From: Chitinophaga flava
GTDB taxonomy: Bacteria > Bacteroidota > Bacteroidia > Chitinophagales > Chitinophagaceae
NCBI RefSeq assembly: GCF_003308995.1
Contig: NZ_QFFJ01000001.1
Coordinates: 3,162,001-3,226,000 of the forward strand
Direction: 5' to 3'
DNA length: 64,000 bases
Part shown: positions 44,301 through 51,484 of the stretch, piece after piece
Position numbering within the stretch: position 1 is the stretch's first letter
Layout of the letters: each line of letters opens with the position of its first letter
The notes under the pieces: generated by a model
Seen by the model: only the letters and a program-made list of their open reading frames with translations
Databases searched by the model: none
What the model was told of the DNA's origin: nothing
Made by a program: the position numbers and the translations under genes

Positions 44301-45242
44301 ACCGTTGTAATCGTACGTCATGATGTTAAAATAGTTCATCGCATTGTTCAGCCGTGGCCAGTCAAATCCGGGCAGTTTGTTGATGGCAGGGGAGAAAGCT
44401 GCGGTGATGAGTTTGTTGGAACCGATGGCGGCTCTCACCTGTTCCACCAGGACTGCGAAGTTGGTATAATCCGCTGTGCTGTAGTGTTCTATGTTCATAC
44501 CAGCATCATTGGGGTATTCCCAGTCGAAGTCGATACCGTCAAAACCCATGCTCATCAGCTGCTGACAGCTGGCGATGAACTTTGCGCGTTTGGTAGCGTC
44601 GGCGGCCACTTCAGGGTAATGTTTGCACATACTCCAGCCACCTACGGAAGCCAGTACTTTTACGCCCTTCTGATGCGCAAGATCGATGATGCCGGGAGCA
44701 CCGCCCTGTTTGGGCACGGAGAGCGGGAAACTGCCGGTTTTGCCGGTGTTGACATTAGTCCATCCGCTACCACCGTTACGGTATCCCAGAGAGTAGGCAT
44801 AACTGCCGTCAGGGACATAGTAGAGGACGTCCAGTTCTCCATACAGCAGGTACATATCCCAGCTGCTGTAGATGTCTTCATTCACCAGCGGGGCAGGGGC
44901 CTGGACAGCACCTACCTGATAAATGTTTTTGTTGCGGAAGTCACCGCTGTGCAGTGAGCCATCCTGGGCAACACCAAAAAATGAAAAGTTCAGGATGGTG
45001 TACTGCGAATAGTCCACATTAAGGTGGTTATACCCACCAAGAGGAACCGTGCCAGCTACATTTTTCCAGGCATCCCATTGGGTAATGTAGCCGATTACCT
45101 GTTTGTTGTGTTGATGGGTCGTGGCGGGTACTGTAGGGCTCACCTGCGCGAAACTATCAGGCGCCAATAGTACCAGTAACAGCCAACAGATGAATGTGAG
45201 ACAGCGGACAGCTGTGCCTCCATTGGTAGATTTTGGTGTCAT
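41343..45242 (-). CDS. chiA: Secreted multidomain chitinase with two GH18 domains and T9SS sorting domain
   Basis: A 1299-residue exported chitin hydrolase. Order: signal peptide (1-33, to DSFA); first GH18 (about 44-505) with catalytic D235xxD238xD240xE242 in DGIDFDWEYP; Ig-like domain (about 520-606); second GH18 (about 620-945) with D726, D729, D731 and E733 in FDGFDLDIE; two further Ig-like domains, near-identical tandem copies (285 bases apart, about 951-1138); a CBM5/12 carbohydrate-binding module (about 1144-1198, AWSATAVYNGG and AKWWTQGD); and a C-terminal type IX secretion sorting domain (about 1217-1299, YPNPVTG start). Two GH18 catalytic centres may act on chain ends and interior. 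The convergent GH31/Sus operon is the neighbour on the other side. Confidence 0.95.
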   Translation of the reverse strand: MTPKSTNGGTAVRCLTFICWLLLVLLAPDSFAQVSPTVPATTHQHNKQVIGYITQWDAWKNVAGTVPLGGYNHLNVDYSQYTILNFSFFGVAQDGSLHSGDFRNKNIYQVGAVQAPAPLVNEDIYSSWDMYLLYGELDVLYYVPDGSYAYSLGYRNGGSGWTNVNTGKTGSFPLSVPKQGGAPGIIDLAHQKGVKVLASVGGWSMCKHYPEVAADATKRAKFIASCQQLMSMGFDGIDFDWEYPNDAGMNIEHYSTADYTNFAVLVEQVRAAIGSNKLITAAFSPAINKLPGFDWPRLNNAMNYFNIMTYDYNGGWSNKAGHNSPLYEYPNQEFPGFSIDATTKGLRALGVNLSKVNLGAPTYGRGVITSGNAAVNAPTVKRAETVQPDGPIQTSADYTNWTKDVWDGTPNYSYITQNTGAGSGWTEYWDDVAKVPYKTKGNFFLSYDNERSVAAKAQYIKDNNLAGVIIWQVYGDMLNMTSSTVPKGKLIYCPNTTSPLVNKINETFASGGGSTNVPPTVSITAPANNATFTAPASITLQATASDSDGQVVKVEFYNGTTLLATDSTAPYTYAWNNVPAGSYTVKAIATDNKGAATTSALVNITVNGSGTVPDTSGGKVIVGYWQNWGAPTDASPYIPLRNINPKYNVVEIAFATSGTDQATISFVPENVTSAQFLADVQYLQSQGKKVLLSLGGENGSLNLTSATQKQSFITSMKAVLDQYNFDGFDLDIEGGTNLQLDNGDKDFTNPTTPKVVNLIAAVKEILAYRKAQGKNAWLTTAPETYYVQTAYGSTYSPLVGAYLPIVYGLRNELTFIQTQYYNTGSVMGLDNGVYNQGTSDFIVAMTEMLLKGFPVSGTSQTFPALRQDQVAFGLPATPSAAGGGYTAPANVIKALDYLIKGKSYGGAYQLRNPAGYPNVRGIMTWSINWDKANGDEFATNYYNYFFGSTPINKPPVVNITSPANNAVFTAPATVNIQAAASDSDGVVTRVAFYNGSTLLGVDSVAPYTWTWNNVAAGTYSLTAKATDNAGATTTSAVVSITVNTAGNKPPVVNITSPANNATFTAPATVNIQAAASDSDGVVTRVAFYNGTTLLGTDSVAPYTWTWSNVAAGTYSLTAKATDNGGATTTSAAVNITVNGSTGGGCDGIPAWSATAVYNGGAQVVYNGNVYSAKWWTQGDQPDKNIGDGLPWKFVRSCSGAAMTSAAMVSTQAEQVVAYPNPVTGPDLQIQVSANAGEKLLVEVLDLRGSAPILRQIHTANGKGNQPLRLDVSNVPNGTWIIRVTGQQSKKVWNGKIIRM

Positions 45243-45625
45243 AGAGACTTGTTTGTTAGATAATGGTTAATAAATACTAGTGCTCAGCTAAATGTGTTTG
45301 ACATATTCGTACGGGTTAAAGCTATGCTATCGTTAGGTTTTCAGATCTTGGCAATGTTGGATTACAGATTTACACGTGGGAAAACAGCACGATGGGGAGT
45401 CGGGCCAGCAGCAGGATAGTACCATGATAAAAAACATATTTTTTTGGTCGATACTGCAGTATAATTGCTGTACTAAAAGCTATTATGATAGGATTCCTGC
45501 TTTATATTTTTTCAGCAAAAAGACAGCACGCAAATACTTTGCGCAATGATGATGTAACTTGTTGAAAGCAGCTGTGATGACAGCATTAAAACATATCTCC
45601 TTTTCTTCACCAACATGAAAAACCA
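45243..45625. other. Intergenic region between chitinase and 127-residue ORF
   Basis: Divergent promoter region of about 380 bases. It contains the 12-base palindrome ATACTGCAGTAT (45451-45462) and CGCAAA-TAC-TTTGCG (45529-45543), either of which might be an operator for a regulator such as the nearby AraC protein. No clear -7 box for the chitinase was found. No RNA gene seen. Confidence 0.4.
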
Positions 45626-46009
45626 ATGAAACCAGACCATAATTTGCTCAATGAGATTTATTCTCTCTTTAGTATTTTCTCCGGCGACTTCAGGGAAATG
45701 GTATGTAGTGAATGTAATTGGAGCGAACCAACCTTTTACCGGAAAATGAGAAATACTGATAGTACCGGATCATACAAACGGTTAAAATCCTGCCTGAGTA
45801 AAGCAGAAGAAGAAGCGATACTTAAGCAGGCCTGCGTTGCCACAGAACACCTGGCATCACTAATGAAACATTATCAGCAAAAACAATTGTCCGGATTATT
45901 GCATCAGCATCAGCACCATCATAACATCTTCATGGAAGAACAGGAGGAAATTTATTTTCTGAGTGAAATAACAGTGCCTGTGCTGGAGTTACCGGGTTGG
46001 TATGAATAG
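45626..46009 (+). CDS. Hypothetical 127-residue protein
   Basis: Small soluble protein with no family I recognise. It has a Cys-containing HTH-like N-terminal segment (FREMVCSECNWSEPTFYRKMRN), then a helical part (LSKAEEEAILKQACVATEHLASLMKHYQQKQ), a His/Gln-rich stretch (HQHQHHH) and a C-terminal beta part ending in ELPGWYE. It stands just before the AraC gene on the same strand, 72 bases apart, and may be a small transcription-related protein. Its histidine-rich run could bind metals; this is speculation. Confidence 0.6.
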   Translation: MKPDHNLLNEIYSLFSIFSGDFREMVCSECNWSEPTFYRKMRNTDSTGSYKRLKSCLSKAEEEAILKQACVATEHLASLMKHYQQKQLSGLLHQHQHHHNIFMEEQEEIYFLSEITVPVLELPGWYE

Positions 46010-46042
46010 CAAACCAGGGTTTCATAAAAGAAAGGATGTTAC

Positions 46043-46050
46043 TATCTTTG
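46043..46050 (+). promoter_or_regulatory. -7 box for the AraC gene
   Basis: TATCTTTG with TTTC exactly 19 bases upstream, 31 bases before the AraC ATG. Confidence 0.6.
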
Positions 46051-46081
46051 TTTAAAGCACTCCATATCCAACTATTATAAA

Positions 46082-46921
46082 ATGGAAGCCATCATTCAAA
46101 CTATATATGATTCTCCTATCTGTGAGGTGCGCAATTTCCTTTGTCAGTGCCAGCAATGTAATATATCAGGGAAGGAACACCAGGAGAGGTTTTCCATCGC
46201 CTTTATCCGACAGGGCAATTTCCTCTTCAAAGTATTCCGTAACGACCTGGATGCCTACCACGGCCTTTTCCTGGTCTGCAAGCCTGGCTATGAACATCGG
46301 GTAGGCCATGTTCATGATATGCCTGACCAATGCACCATCTTCTCTTTCCCGCCTGAAAACATCGGACTGCTGGAAGAACAAGGCAGTGAACTGGCCTGGT
46401 TCCTGAAAAATCCCGATCTCCACGCTGTCCTGATAAAAGCCACTCCTGAAATGGAATACCTGCATCACTATATTTTCACCCTTCTGCAGAAACCCCACTA
46501 CCCGCAACTATGGGTGGAACAGCTGATGATGAATCTCTTCTCACTCATACTAACAGGAGGCCACGGTAAAGTCATCCCCGAACTAACGGTGAAGCAGAAA
46601 CGAAATTATCTGCCCATTATCTCCTCCATCAAAACATTCATCAACGACAACCTGTCCGGAGATATTTCCCTGCCACAACTTGCCGGTATGGGACATATGA
46701 GCCCCTTTCATTTCAACCGGACCTTCAAACAAATGACTGGTATCACACCCTATAACTATCTGTTACAAGTCAGGTTAAAACAAGCCCATCTGCAACTACG
46801 CCATACCAGTCAGCCTATTACAGGTATCGCCTTTGACACCGGCTTCAACAGCCTCGAACATTTCTCTGCTGCCTATAAACAACGATATGGCCTCTCACCC
46901 TCTCAAATGAGACGATGTTAA
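46082..46921 (+). CDS. AraC family transcriptional regulator
   Basis: A 279-residue regulator with an N-terminal cupin-like sensing domain (about 10-170; FIRQGNFLFKVFRNDLDAYHGLFLVCKPGYEHRV) and two C-terminal AraC helix-turn-helix motifs (about 185-279), including the typical MSPFHFNRTFKQMTGITPYNYLLQVR and FNSLEHFSAAYKQRYGLSPSQMRR. The sensed ligand is unknown. The DinB gene follows after 66 bases and has its own promoter. Confidence 0.93.
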   Translation: MEAIIQTIYDSPICEVRNFLCQCQQCNISGKEHQERFSIAFIRQGNFLFKVFRNDLDAYHGLFLVCKPGYEHRVGHVHDMPDQCTIFSFPPENIGLLEEQGSELAWFLKNPDLHAVLIKATPEMEYLHHYIFTLLQKPHYPQLWVEQLMMNLFSLILTGGHGKVIPELTVKQKRNYLPIISSIKTFINDNLSGDISLPQLAGMGHMSPFHFNRTFKQMTGITPYNYLLQVRLKQAHLQLRHTSQPITGIAFDTGFNSLEHFSAAYKQRYGLSPSQMRRC

Positions 46922-46962
46922 AAAACAGCAATTTTCCTTAAATATCCCCCACTGTGGTGAGA

Positions 46963-46970
46963 TAGTTTTG
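46963..46970 (+). promoter_or_regulatory. -7 box for the DinB gene
   Basis: TAGTTTTG, a full match to TAnnTTTG, 18 bases upstream of the ATG at 46988. Confidence 0.5.
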
Positions 46971-46987
46971 CTATCAAACAATTGAAT

Positions 46988-47395
46988 ATGAGAGCGCAAT
47001 TATTAACCACACTGGAAAATGCCCGTAACTACACCATCAGTGTAGCTACCGCAATGCCGGCCAACAGCTACGACTACAAACCCGATACCGCTATCTGGAC
47101 TTTCAACGAACTGATGCACCATATCGGTTACGGTATCATCTGGTGGAATGAAAATTATATTCTCCAAACACCTTCAGACTGGAACCCACCCGCTATCACT
47201 CCAAACGCAAAGGCAACGAAAGAGTATCTCAATAAAAGTTTCGATATCCTGAAACAGAGCATCGAAGCCATTACGCCGGACGAAAAAAAAATCCACGGCG
47301 TTTACGCTGCCCTGGACCACATCACACACCATCGTGGTCAGGCTACTACCTACCTGCGCTGCAAGGGGATCACTCCTCCGGAGTATACCTACTAA
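46988..47395 (+). CDS. DinB family protein
   Basis: A 135-residue helical-bundle protein of the DinB superfamily, probable metal-dependent hydrolases or transferases. The conserved histidines are visible in HHIGYG (near 45) and DHITHHRGQ (near 115), the pattern of the metal site. The frame opens with a TTG at 46982, but the ATG at 46988 gives MRAQLLTTLENARNYTI, the likely start. Function not specific; possibly under the AraC regulator encoded just upstream. Confidence 0.85.
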   Translation: MRAQLLTTLENARNYTISVATAMPANSYDYKPDTAIWTFNELMHHIGYGIIWWNENYILQTPSDWNPPAITPNAKATKEYLNKSFDILKQSIEAITPDEKKIHGVYAALDHITHHRGQATTYLRCKGITPPEYTY

Positions 47396-47424
47396 TGTCA
47401 GATAGGTGAATTGTTTACAGACAC

Positions 47425-47454
47425 CCATGGCGCATCCGGAAGGATGTGCCATGG
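47425..47454 (+). terminator. Hairpin after the DinB gene
   Basis: CCATGGCGCATCC and GGATGTGCCATGG pair around GGAA, followed by CTTATTTTATA. Probable terminator of the araC-dinB region. Confidence 0.75.
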
Positions 47455-47841
47455 CTTATTTTATACCTGATTTGCCCACCCTGGATAACTATGAAAAGGT
47501 GACGGTGCTGGCGGTACAGAATGGAGATGCCCATGCCAAATGAAATGGAATATAACACCACTCGCTTCTTTTTGTGCAGTGCGTGAGAATAAGCAACAAT
47601 GGTGTATTTTGTATGGAATCCCTTTTTCCATAAAAGCTAAGAAAGAAAATATTGTCAAAGCGGTAGATACTTTTACCGGAACAATTCAGTATCTGAAACA
47701 ACAGGTTGTTAAGCGTCCCCCAAACGAAAAAGGCTTACGACGAAAAACCGCCGAAAGCCTCTTAGTATAGTGTGCACCGCCAGCTAAATATCATCAGGGA
47801 AGGCAAAAATTACATTCACAGCCTGTTAATTTTATATATGC
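47455..47841. other. Intergenic region with a tRNA-terminator-like repeat
   Basis: Holds one of the two copies of the tRNA-terminator-like repeat (47721-47780). A plus-strand frame of 76 codons (47540-47770) runs into that repeat and shows no protein-like features. No other element was seen. Confidence 0.4.
47721..47780 (-). repeat. Copy of the tRNA 3' end and terminator sequence (left copy)
   Basis: About 50 of 60 positions match 49341-49400, which contains the terminator of tRNA-CAU. It keeps the hairpin (AGGCTT..CG.CG arms) and a few bases of a tRNA 3' end (GTGCACAC) but has no tRNA body next to it. The two copies enclose the gene at 47842-49134. It may be an att-like duplication, a relic of a lost tRNA, or a shared terminator module. 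Confidence 0.55.
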
Positions 47842-49134
47842 TCAGGCATGTGTTTTCTTGAGTTTTACCTCCACTTTTTCCCCGGGTTTACTCACAGTCA
47901 CTACCTTCTTCACTGTCGCCCCGGTGCCTACGCTGTAATTCCGACTCACGGTATTGGCTGTAGTATTCTGGAACATTCCGTTAATATAGTGATCTGTATA
48001 TCCTACCACTTCACTTTGGGTATAAGAGTGGGCAAAATTGAATTCGGTGTACAGCAGATACTCTCCGGGCATAAGGTTGACAAATTCAAAGTGACCGGCA
48101 TCGTCATATATCCTGGTACTTTTGATGCACTGGGCCGCTTCTTCCGAAATTGCAATGCCTTCCCTGCCTTTTTTCCGCTGGGCTTCGTTTACCTGGATCC
48201 ACTCCTTAAAGTAGTCATTATACGGGATCAGGATCACCTGTGTACCACGGGGAGCTACCTGCTTCGCCTGGATGTTCATCACCTGCATCTTATTGCTTTC
48301 GTTGAAATCACGGGCAAATACCTGCCCGGAAATGATAGCATTGCCGCCTTTCACCATTTTCATGGTGGCCTCCTTATCGAAAGGAGCCTTAATGGAATTG
48401 AAATCTGTCTCCGTATCCACCATTTTTATCTGCTGGCCATTGCTAAACATATCCACCTGCCAGAGGCGACGGGTCTTTTTGTCAATATAGGAAACCGACT
48501 TTTCATTCGTGGAAGGTTCCACCACTGTCACTTCCCAAACATCATGCTTTCCGGTAAATTTACTTATGTAGATGTTGTTCTTTACTTCCTCCACGATGGC
48601 CTTTTTCACATTGCCATTGTTGGTTGGTTTGTATTCGTACACTGACAGATCGGTACTGTAACCGGAAGTCAGCGGCAGGAGCGACAAGAGGAAGGGATAT
48701 GTATAGCTGTCAATGAAATACTGATTACCGGCTTCTTTGATCTGGTTCTTTTTTCCTGTTTTCTTATCAAGATAATATCCGGTAACATCGTTTCCGAAGT
48801 ACAGCACCATTTCTTTCATGGTATTGTGAGATGCACGATAGATAGGTTTGAAGGTACTCAGGTCTGATATGGCTGTATCTTTCCACTCCTCCAGTCCGGA
48901 AAGGGCCATGACGGTGGTTAATGCCAGCTTATCATTGGTGGTGTTGATACCGATCGTGAAAGTACCAATCGCCAATTCGTTGCCACCATTTACGCTATAG
49001 CAGGCCAATGTATATTTTCCACTCTTCAGCAGTTTGTTGTCGAATACACCCTGAGCCTGGCTTTTGCCCGGGATGGCCGTAAGCAGCAATAGGGCAGTAG
49101 CGATAAGGATCGAATTACGAAGTTGAGAAAGCAT
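47842..49134 (-). CDS. Hypothetical secreted protein with C-terminal Cna-B-like domain
   Basis: A 430-residue exported protein with signal peptide (to SQAQ, about 28). The central part (30-250) is of mixed beta type with no family I recognise; the C-terminal third (about 260-425) resembles a SdrD-B/Cna-B-like beta-sandwich (IISGQVFARDFNESNK, STRIYDDAGHFEFVNLMPGEYLLYTEF). Cell-surface or periplasmic role, otherwise unknown. It has a -7 box at 49160-49167 and is enclosed by two copies of a tRNA-terminator repeat. Confidence 0.62.
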   Translation of the reverse strand: MLSQLRNSILIATALLLLTAIPGKSQAQGVFDNKLLKSGKYTLACYSVNGGNELAIGTFTIGINTTNDKLALTTVMALSGLEEWKDTAISDLSTFKPIYRASHNTMKEMVLYFGNDVTGYYLDKKTGKKNQIKEAGNQYFIDSYTYPFLLSLLPLTSGYSTDLSVYEYKPTNNGNVKKAIVEEVKNNIYISKFTGKHDVWEVTVVEPSTNEKSVSYIDKKTRRLWQVDMFSNGQQIKMVDTETDFNSIKAPFDKEATMKMVKGGNAIISGQVFARDFNESNKMQVMNIQAKQVAPRGTQVILIPYNDYFKEWIQVNEAQRKKGREGIAISEEAAQCIKSTRIYDDAGHFEFVNLMPGEYLLYTEFNFAHSYTQSEVVGYTDHYINGMFQNTTANTVSRNYSVGTGATVKKVVTVSKPGEKVEVKLKKTHA

Positions 49135-49159
49135 AGTTCTGATAGTTTATCTGGGAATA

Positions 49160-49167
49160 CAAAATTA
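49160..49167 (-). promoter_or_regulatory. -7 box for the 430-residue secreted protein gene
   Basis: TAATTTTG on the minus strand, 25 bases upstream of the ATG at 49134. Confidence 0.55.
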
Positions 49168-49338
49168 GGCGATTCAACAACTGCGACATATACTGGAAAA
49201 CCAGTAGATAAGTATAGCTGTTTGGGGTAGGGGGCGCACCAACAATAAGTATCCGGCCATAAGATCGGTTGTAAAAGTAGATATCAGCACCAATACCCCA
49301 GCTGTCAATATCTTTTGGCACCCTTTGTATGAAGGGTA

Positions 49339-49392
49339 TACAAACGAAAAAAGCTTCCAGCGAAAATCCGCCGAAAGCCTTTTAGTGTAGTG
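49339..49392 (-). terminator. Terminator of tRNA-CAU (right copy of the repeat)
   Basis: On the minus strand, AAGGCTTTCGGCGG and the CGCTGGAAGCTT arm form a hairpin followed by a T tract (TTTTTTCG). It is directly downstream of the tRNA and is copied at 47721-47780. Confidence 0.7.
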
Positions 49393-49466
49393 TGCTCCCA
49401 CCAGGGCATGATCCTGGGACCCCCTGATTATGAGTCAGGTGCTCTAACCAACTGAGCTATAGGAGC
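49393..49466 (-). tRNA. tRNA with CAU anticodon (elongator Met or Ile2)
   Basis: A 74-base tRNA with all stems paired: acceptor 5' GCTCCTA with 3' TGGGAGC (7 pairs, one G-U), D stem GCTC/GAGC, anticodon stem CCTGA/TCAGG with loop CTCATAA (anticodon CAT), T stem CCAGG/CCTGG, and discriminator A with no encoded CCA. The first pair G1-C72 excludes initiator tRNA. The T loop reads ATCATGC instead of the usual TTCRANN: A54 and T58 replace T54 and A58. Annotated as tRNA-Met(CAU) or tRNA-Ile2, not decided. Confidence 0.88.
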
Positions 49467-49612
49467 CGTTCCGAAGAACTAAAATTCCCTCTTTTGAAGG
49501 GACGGCAAAATTAATTATTTTCCCGAATTATCCTAAATTTTTTTTATCCCCAACCACGTCAACGCCTACACTTAACAAAAACCGTTTTCTTTGTAGTCTA
49601 TTCAAGACGCAT

Positions 49613-50242
49613 ATGCAAGGCATTAAAAACATCATCTTTGATCTTGGTGGAGTAATCCTCAATATCAACTATCAGCGGACTTACGAAGCTTTTACTTCAC
49701 TGGGAGTACAGAATTTCAACGAGTTATACAACCAGTTTAAGGGCTCCAGCCTGTTCAACGACCTAGAAACCGGGCATATTACACCCGAAGCTTTCCTGTC
49801 GGAAATGAAAAAGCATGTGCCGGAACACGTGACTCCGGAACAGATTACTACCGCCTGGAATGCCATGCTGCTCGACTTCCCTTTACAACGACTTCAGTTG
49901 CTTCAACAGCTGCGCCAGTATTATGGACTGTATCTGTTGAGTAATACCAATGCCATTCACCTGGAAACCTTCAACAGAATACTGCAGGAGAGCAGAGGTA
50001 TTCCGTCTCTGGCGGTATTTTTCGACAAGGCATATTATTCTCACCTGATGGGTTACCGCAAACCGGACAGGGAGTCTTATCTGATGGTGCTGGAAGAAAA
50101 CGGACTAAAGGCTGAAGAAACCTTATTTATCGACGACACGTTACCTAATATAGAAGGAGCGAAGGCTGTGGGGCTGCAAACTATCCATCTGCAGGCACCC
50201 AAAACGATACTGGATATTTTCAGGCCGCAAAATGCCGGATAA
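49613..50242 (+). CDS. HAD family phosphatase (YihX-like)
   Basis: A 209-residue HAD-superfamily hydrolase. The nucleophile motif FDLGGVIL (D10), LLSNTNAIH (motif II, near 104), GYRKPD (motif III lysine, near 144) and IDDTLPNI (motif IV) are all present. It resembles small cytosolic sugar-phosphate phosphatases of the YihX/alpha-glucose-1-phosphatase type. The substrate is not known. It runs convergent to the DUF4834 gene, with a shared hairpin between. Confidence 0.9.
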   Translation: MQGIKNIIFDLGGVILNINYQRTYEAFTSLGVQNFNELYNQFKGSSLFNDLETGHITPEAFLSEMKKHVPEHVTPEQITTAWNAMLLDFPLQRLQLLQQLRQYYGLYLLSNTNAIHLETFNRILQESRGIPSLAVFFDKAYYSHLMGYRKPDRESYLMVLEENGLKAEETLFIDDTLPNIEGAKAVGLQTIHLQAPKTILDIFRPQNAG

Positions 50243-50245
50243 TAA

Positions 50246-50272
50246 AAAGGCCGGTTGTAACAACCGGCCTTT
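50246..50272. terminator. Hairpin between HAD and DUF4834 genes
   Basis: A perfect 12-base stem (AAAGGCCGGTTG / CAACCGGCCTTT) with loop TAA. The T tract is on the minus strand, so it mainly ends the DUF4834 transcript, but the plus strand also has TTT. Confidence 0.85.
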
Positions 50273-50291
50273 CAAAAAAACATTCTTATTA

Positions 50292-50543
50292 CTATTTTAT
50301 CTCTTCGAAATCGATATAATCGTCCTTGCTCGGTTTGGATGCCGGGCGGGAAACAGGAGGAGCCTGTTGGCTACCTTGTCCCTGGGCGGATTGTTGTTCC
50401 TCATACTGCTCGCGCATATGCTGTTGTATATCGCTCATCTGCTTACGCACACTTCTGGTGACCTTGTAAGCCGGTATGATAAAGTCAAATACCAGCTTAT
50501 ACAGCAGCCACGCCAAAAACATATATAGCAAAAATCTCAACAT
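50292..50543 (-). CDS. DUF4834 family protein
   Basis: An 83-residue small membrane protein with one N-terminal transmembrane helix (LRFLLYMFLAWLLYKLVFDF), a charged cytoplasmic part, a Gln/Pro/Ser-rich linker and the acidic closing motif DDYIDFEEIK. This matches the Bacteroidota DUF4834 family, of unknown function. It lies 79 bases beyond the TM2-domain gene stop. Confidence 0.83.
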   Translation of the reverse strand: MLRFLLYMFLAWLLYKLVFDFIIPAYKVTRSVRKQMSDIQQHMREQYEEQQSAQGQGSQQAPPVSRPASKPSKDDYIDFEEIK

Positions 50544-50622
50544 AGTCCGACAAAGGTAGCAGAATAACTATTCCGATACTCGGACAAAGCCCCCATTTTA
50601 AGGTTTCTTTAACTTTACCTGA

Positions 50623-50973
50623 TTACAGACCCAACAGGGCGGCGCTACTGATCGCTTCTTTTTTATTGTATTCCCAGGCCAGTTTGCGGTAGTTGATCGC
50701 GTCCAGGATGGTACCTACAAAACAAAAGCCTACTGTCATGAAGTAGAGGATACCCATCAGTATCTGGTTGAGCAGGAAACGTTGAACGCCTGCTACGGCT
50801 ACCAGTCCGACGAGGCTGCAGATCAGTATTATCTGCGGGTCTTTCCGGCGGGTTGAATACAGTGCCAGGAACCGTTGTTTATTTTCTGAACTGTAGCTTT
50901 TGGTCAGTTCCTGTAACCACAGCATTTCTTCCTGTTCGATACCAGGTAACATGGCAAATGAAAAATCAGACAT
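50623..50973 (-). CDS. TM2 domain-containing protein
   Basis: A 116-residue membrane protein with the TM2 pattern in its C-terminal half: LICSLVGLVAVAGVQRFLLNQILMGILYFMTVGFCFVGTILDAI (two helices with G-rich turn and D motif). The N-terminal 50 residues are soluble. TM2 proteins have unclear function. It is 6 bases after the DUF2752 gene, so the two form an operon. Confidence 0.88.
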   Translation of the reverse strand: MSDFSFAMLPGIEQEEMLWLQELTKSYSSENKQRFLALYSTRRKDPQIILICSLVGLVAVAGVQRFLLNQILMGILYFMTVGFCFVGTILDAINYRKLAWEYNKKEAISSAALLGL

Positions 50974-50979
50974 ATTGTT

Positions 50980-51276
50980 TTATTGTAATTTAAAATCGAT
51001 GTATTGTTGTCGAGCCAGCTGAAAAGTGCGATAGAGTAGTGTGGCAACCACTACGGGAGCCAGCCAGTGGTGGTGTACAGCTTCCTGCCATTGTCCGTGT
51101 AGCAAATAATGTACCCCGTGTCCCAGTCCGCAGCCGGGACAGAAAGGGATGCCGACGTTTTTGAGCAGGCATAGTGATGGTTGGTTGGCTGCAGGGTCCA
51201 GAAAAAACAAGCACAGTAACCCTGCCGGCCAGGCCAGCAATTCTGGATTGAGCTTTCTGTACAAGGACATTCGCAT
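50980..51276 (-). CDS. DUF2752 domain protein
   Basis: A 98-residue membrane protein with the DUF2752 motif CPGCGLGHGVHYLLHGQW near 48-65 and two hydrophobic segments (LAWPAGLLCLFFL, WLAPVVVATLLY). Function unknown. It is divergent from the rimP-nusA-infB operon. Confidence 0.87.
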   Translation of the reverse strand: MRMSLYRKLNPELLAWPAGLLCLFFLDPAANQPSLCLLKNVGIPFCPGCGLGHGVHYLLHGQWQEAVHHHWLAPVVVATLLYRTFQLARQQYIDFKLQ

Positions 51277-51417
51277 TAAACAAGTTTAATATTTGTAGGT
51301 ACTGAGGCCAACGCTGCGGTTCGATTAGTAATGCTAAAAAGTCGACATTCTGCGCTGCAATGTCAATAATTTGTTATACAAGGTAAAGAATTTGTTTTTC
51401 AATCAAAATAATAATTG

Positions 51418-51425
51418 TAAATTTG
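51418..51425 (+). promoter_or_regulatory. -7 box for rimP-nusA-infB
   Basis: TAAATTTG, full match to TAnnTTTG; TTTG lies 23 bases upstream (51391-51394), slightly far for a -33 box. The leader from about 51432 contains a terminator-like hairpin before rimP. Confidence 0.6.
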
Positions 51426-51447
51426 CATCAGGAAAAATGATTCAAAC

Positions 51448-51481
51448 GAAGGGGACGAGAGATTGTCCCCTTCTCGTTTTT
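51448..51481 (+). terminator. Terminator-like hairpin in the rimP leader (possible attenuator)
   Basis: GAAGGGGAC (51448-51456) pairs with GTCCCCTTC (51465-51473), with loop GAGAGATT and a following TCGTTTTTTG. It ends 3 bases before the rimP ATG. A start codon upstream at 51437 is in frame with rimP through the hairpin. It may terminate or slow transcription of rimP-nusA-infB until NusA levels allow. Confidence 0.7.
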
Positions 51482-51484
51482 TGT

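Noticed and set aside
43365..44957. 530-codon plus-strand frame opposite the chitinase gene
   Set aside because: Composition and pattern are those of an antisense shadow; the minus-strand chitinase domains are unambiguous.
47540..47770. 76-codon plus-strand frame
   Set aside because: It ends inside a tRNA-terminator-like repeat and has no recognisable features.
47842..49134. Integrase or transposase within the tRNA-flanked interval
   Set aside because: The only gene inside is a secreted protein with a Cna-B-like domain; no recombinase motif is visible, so no mobile element is annotated.
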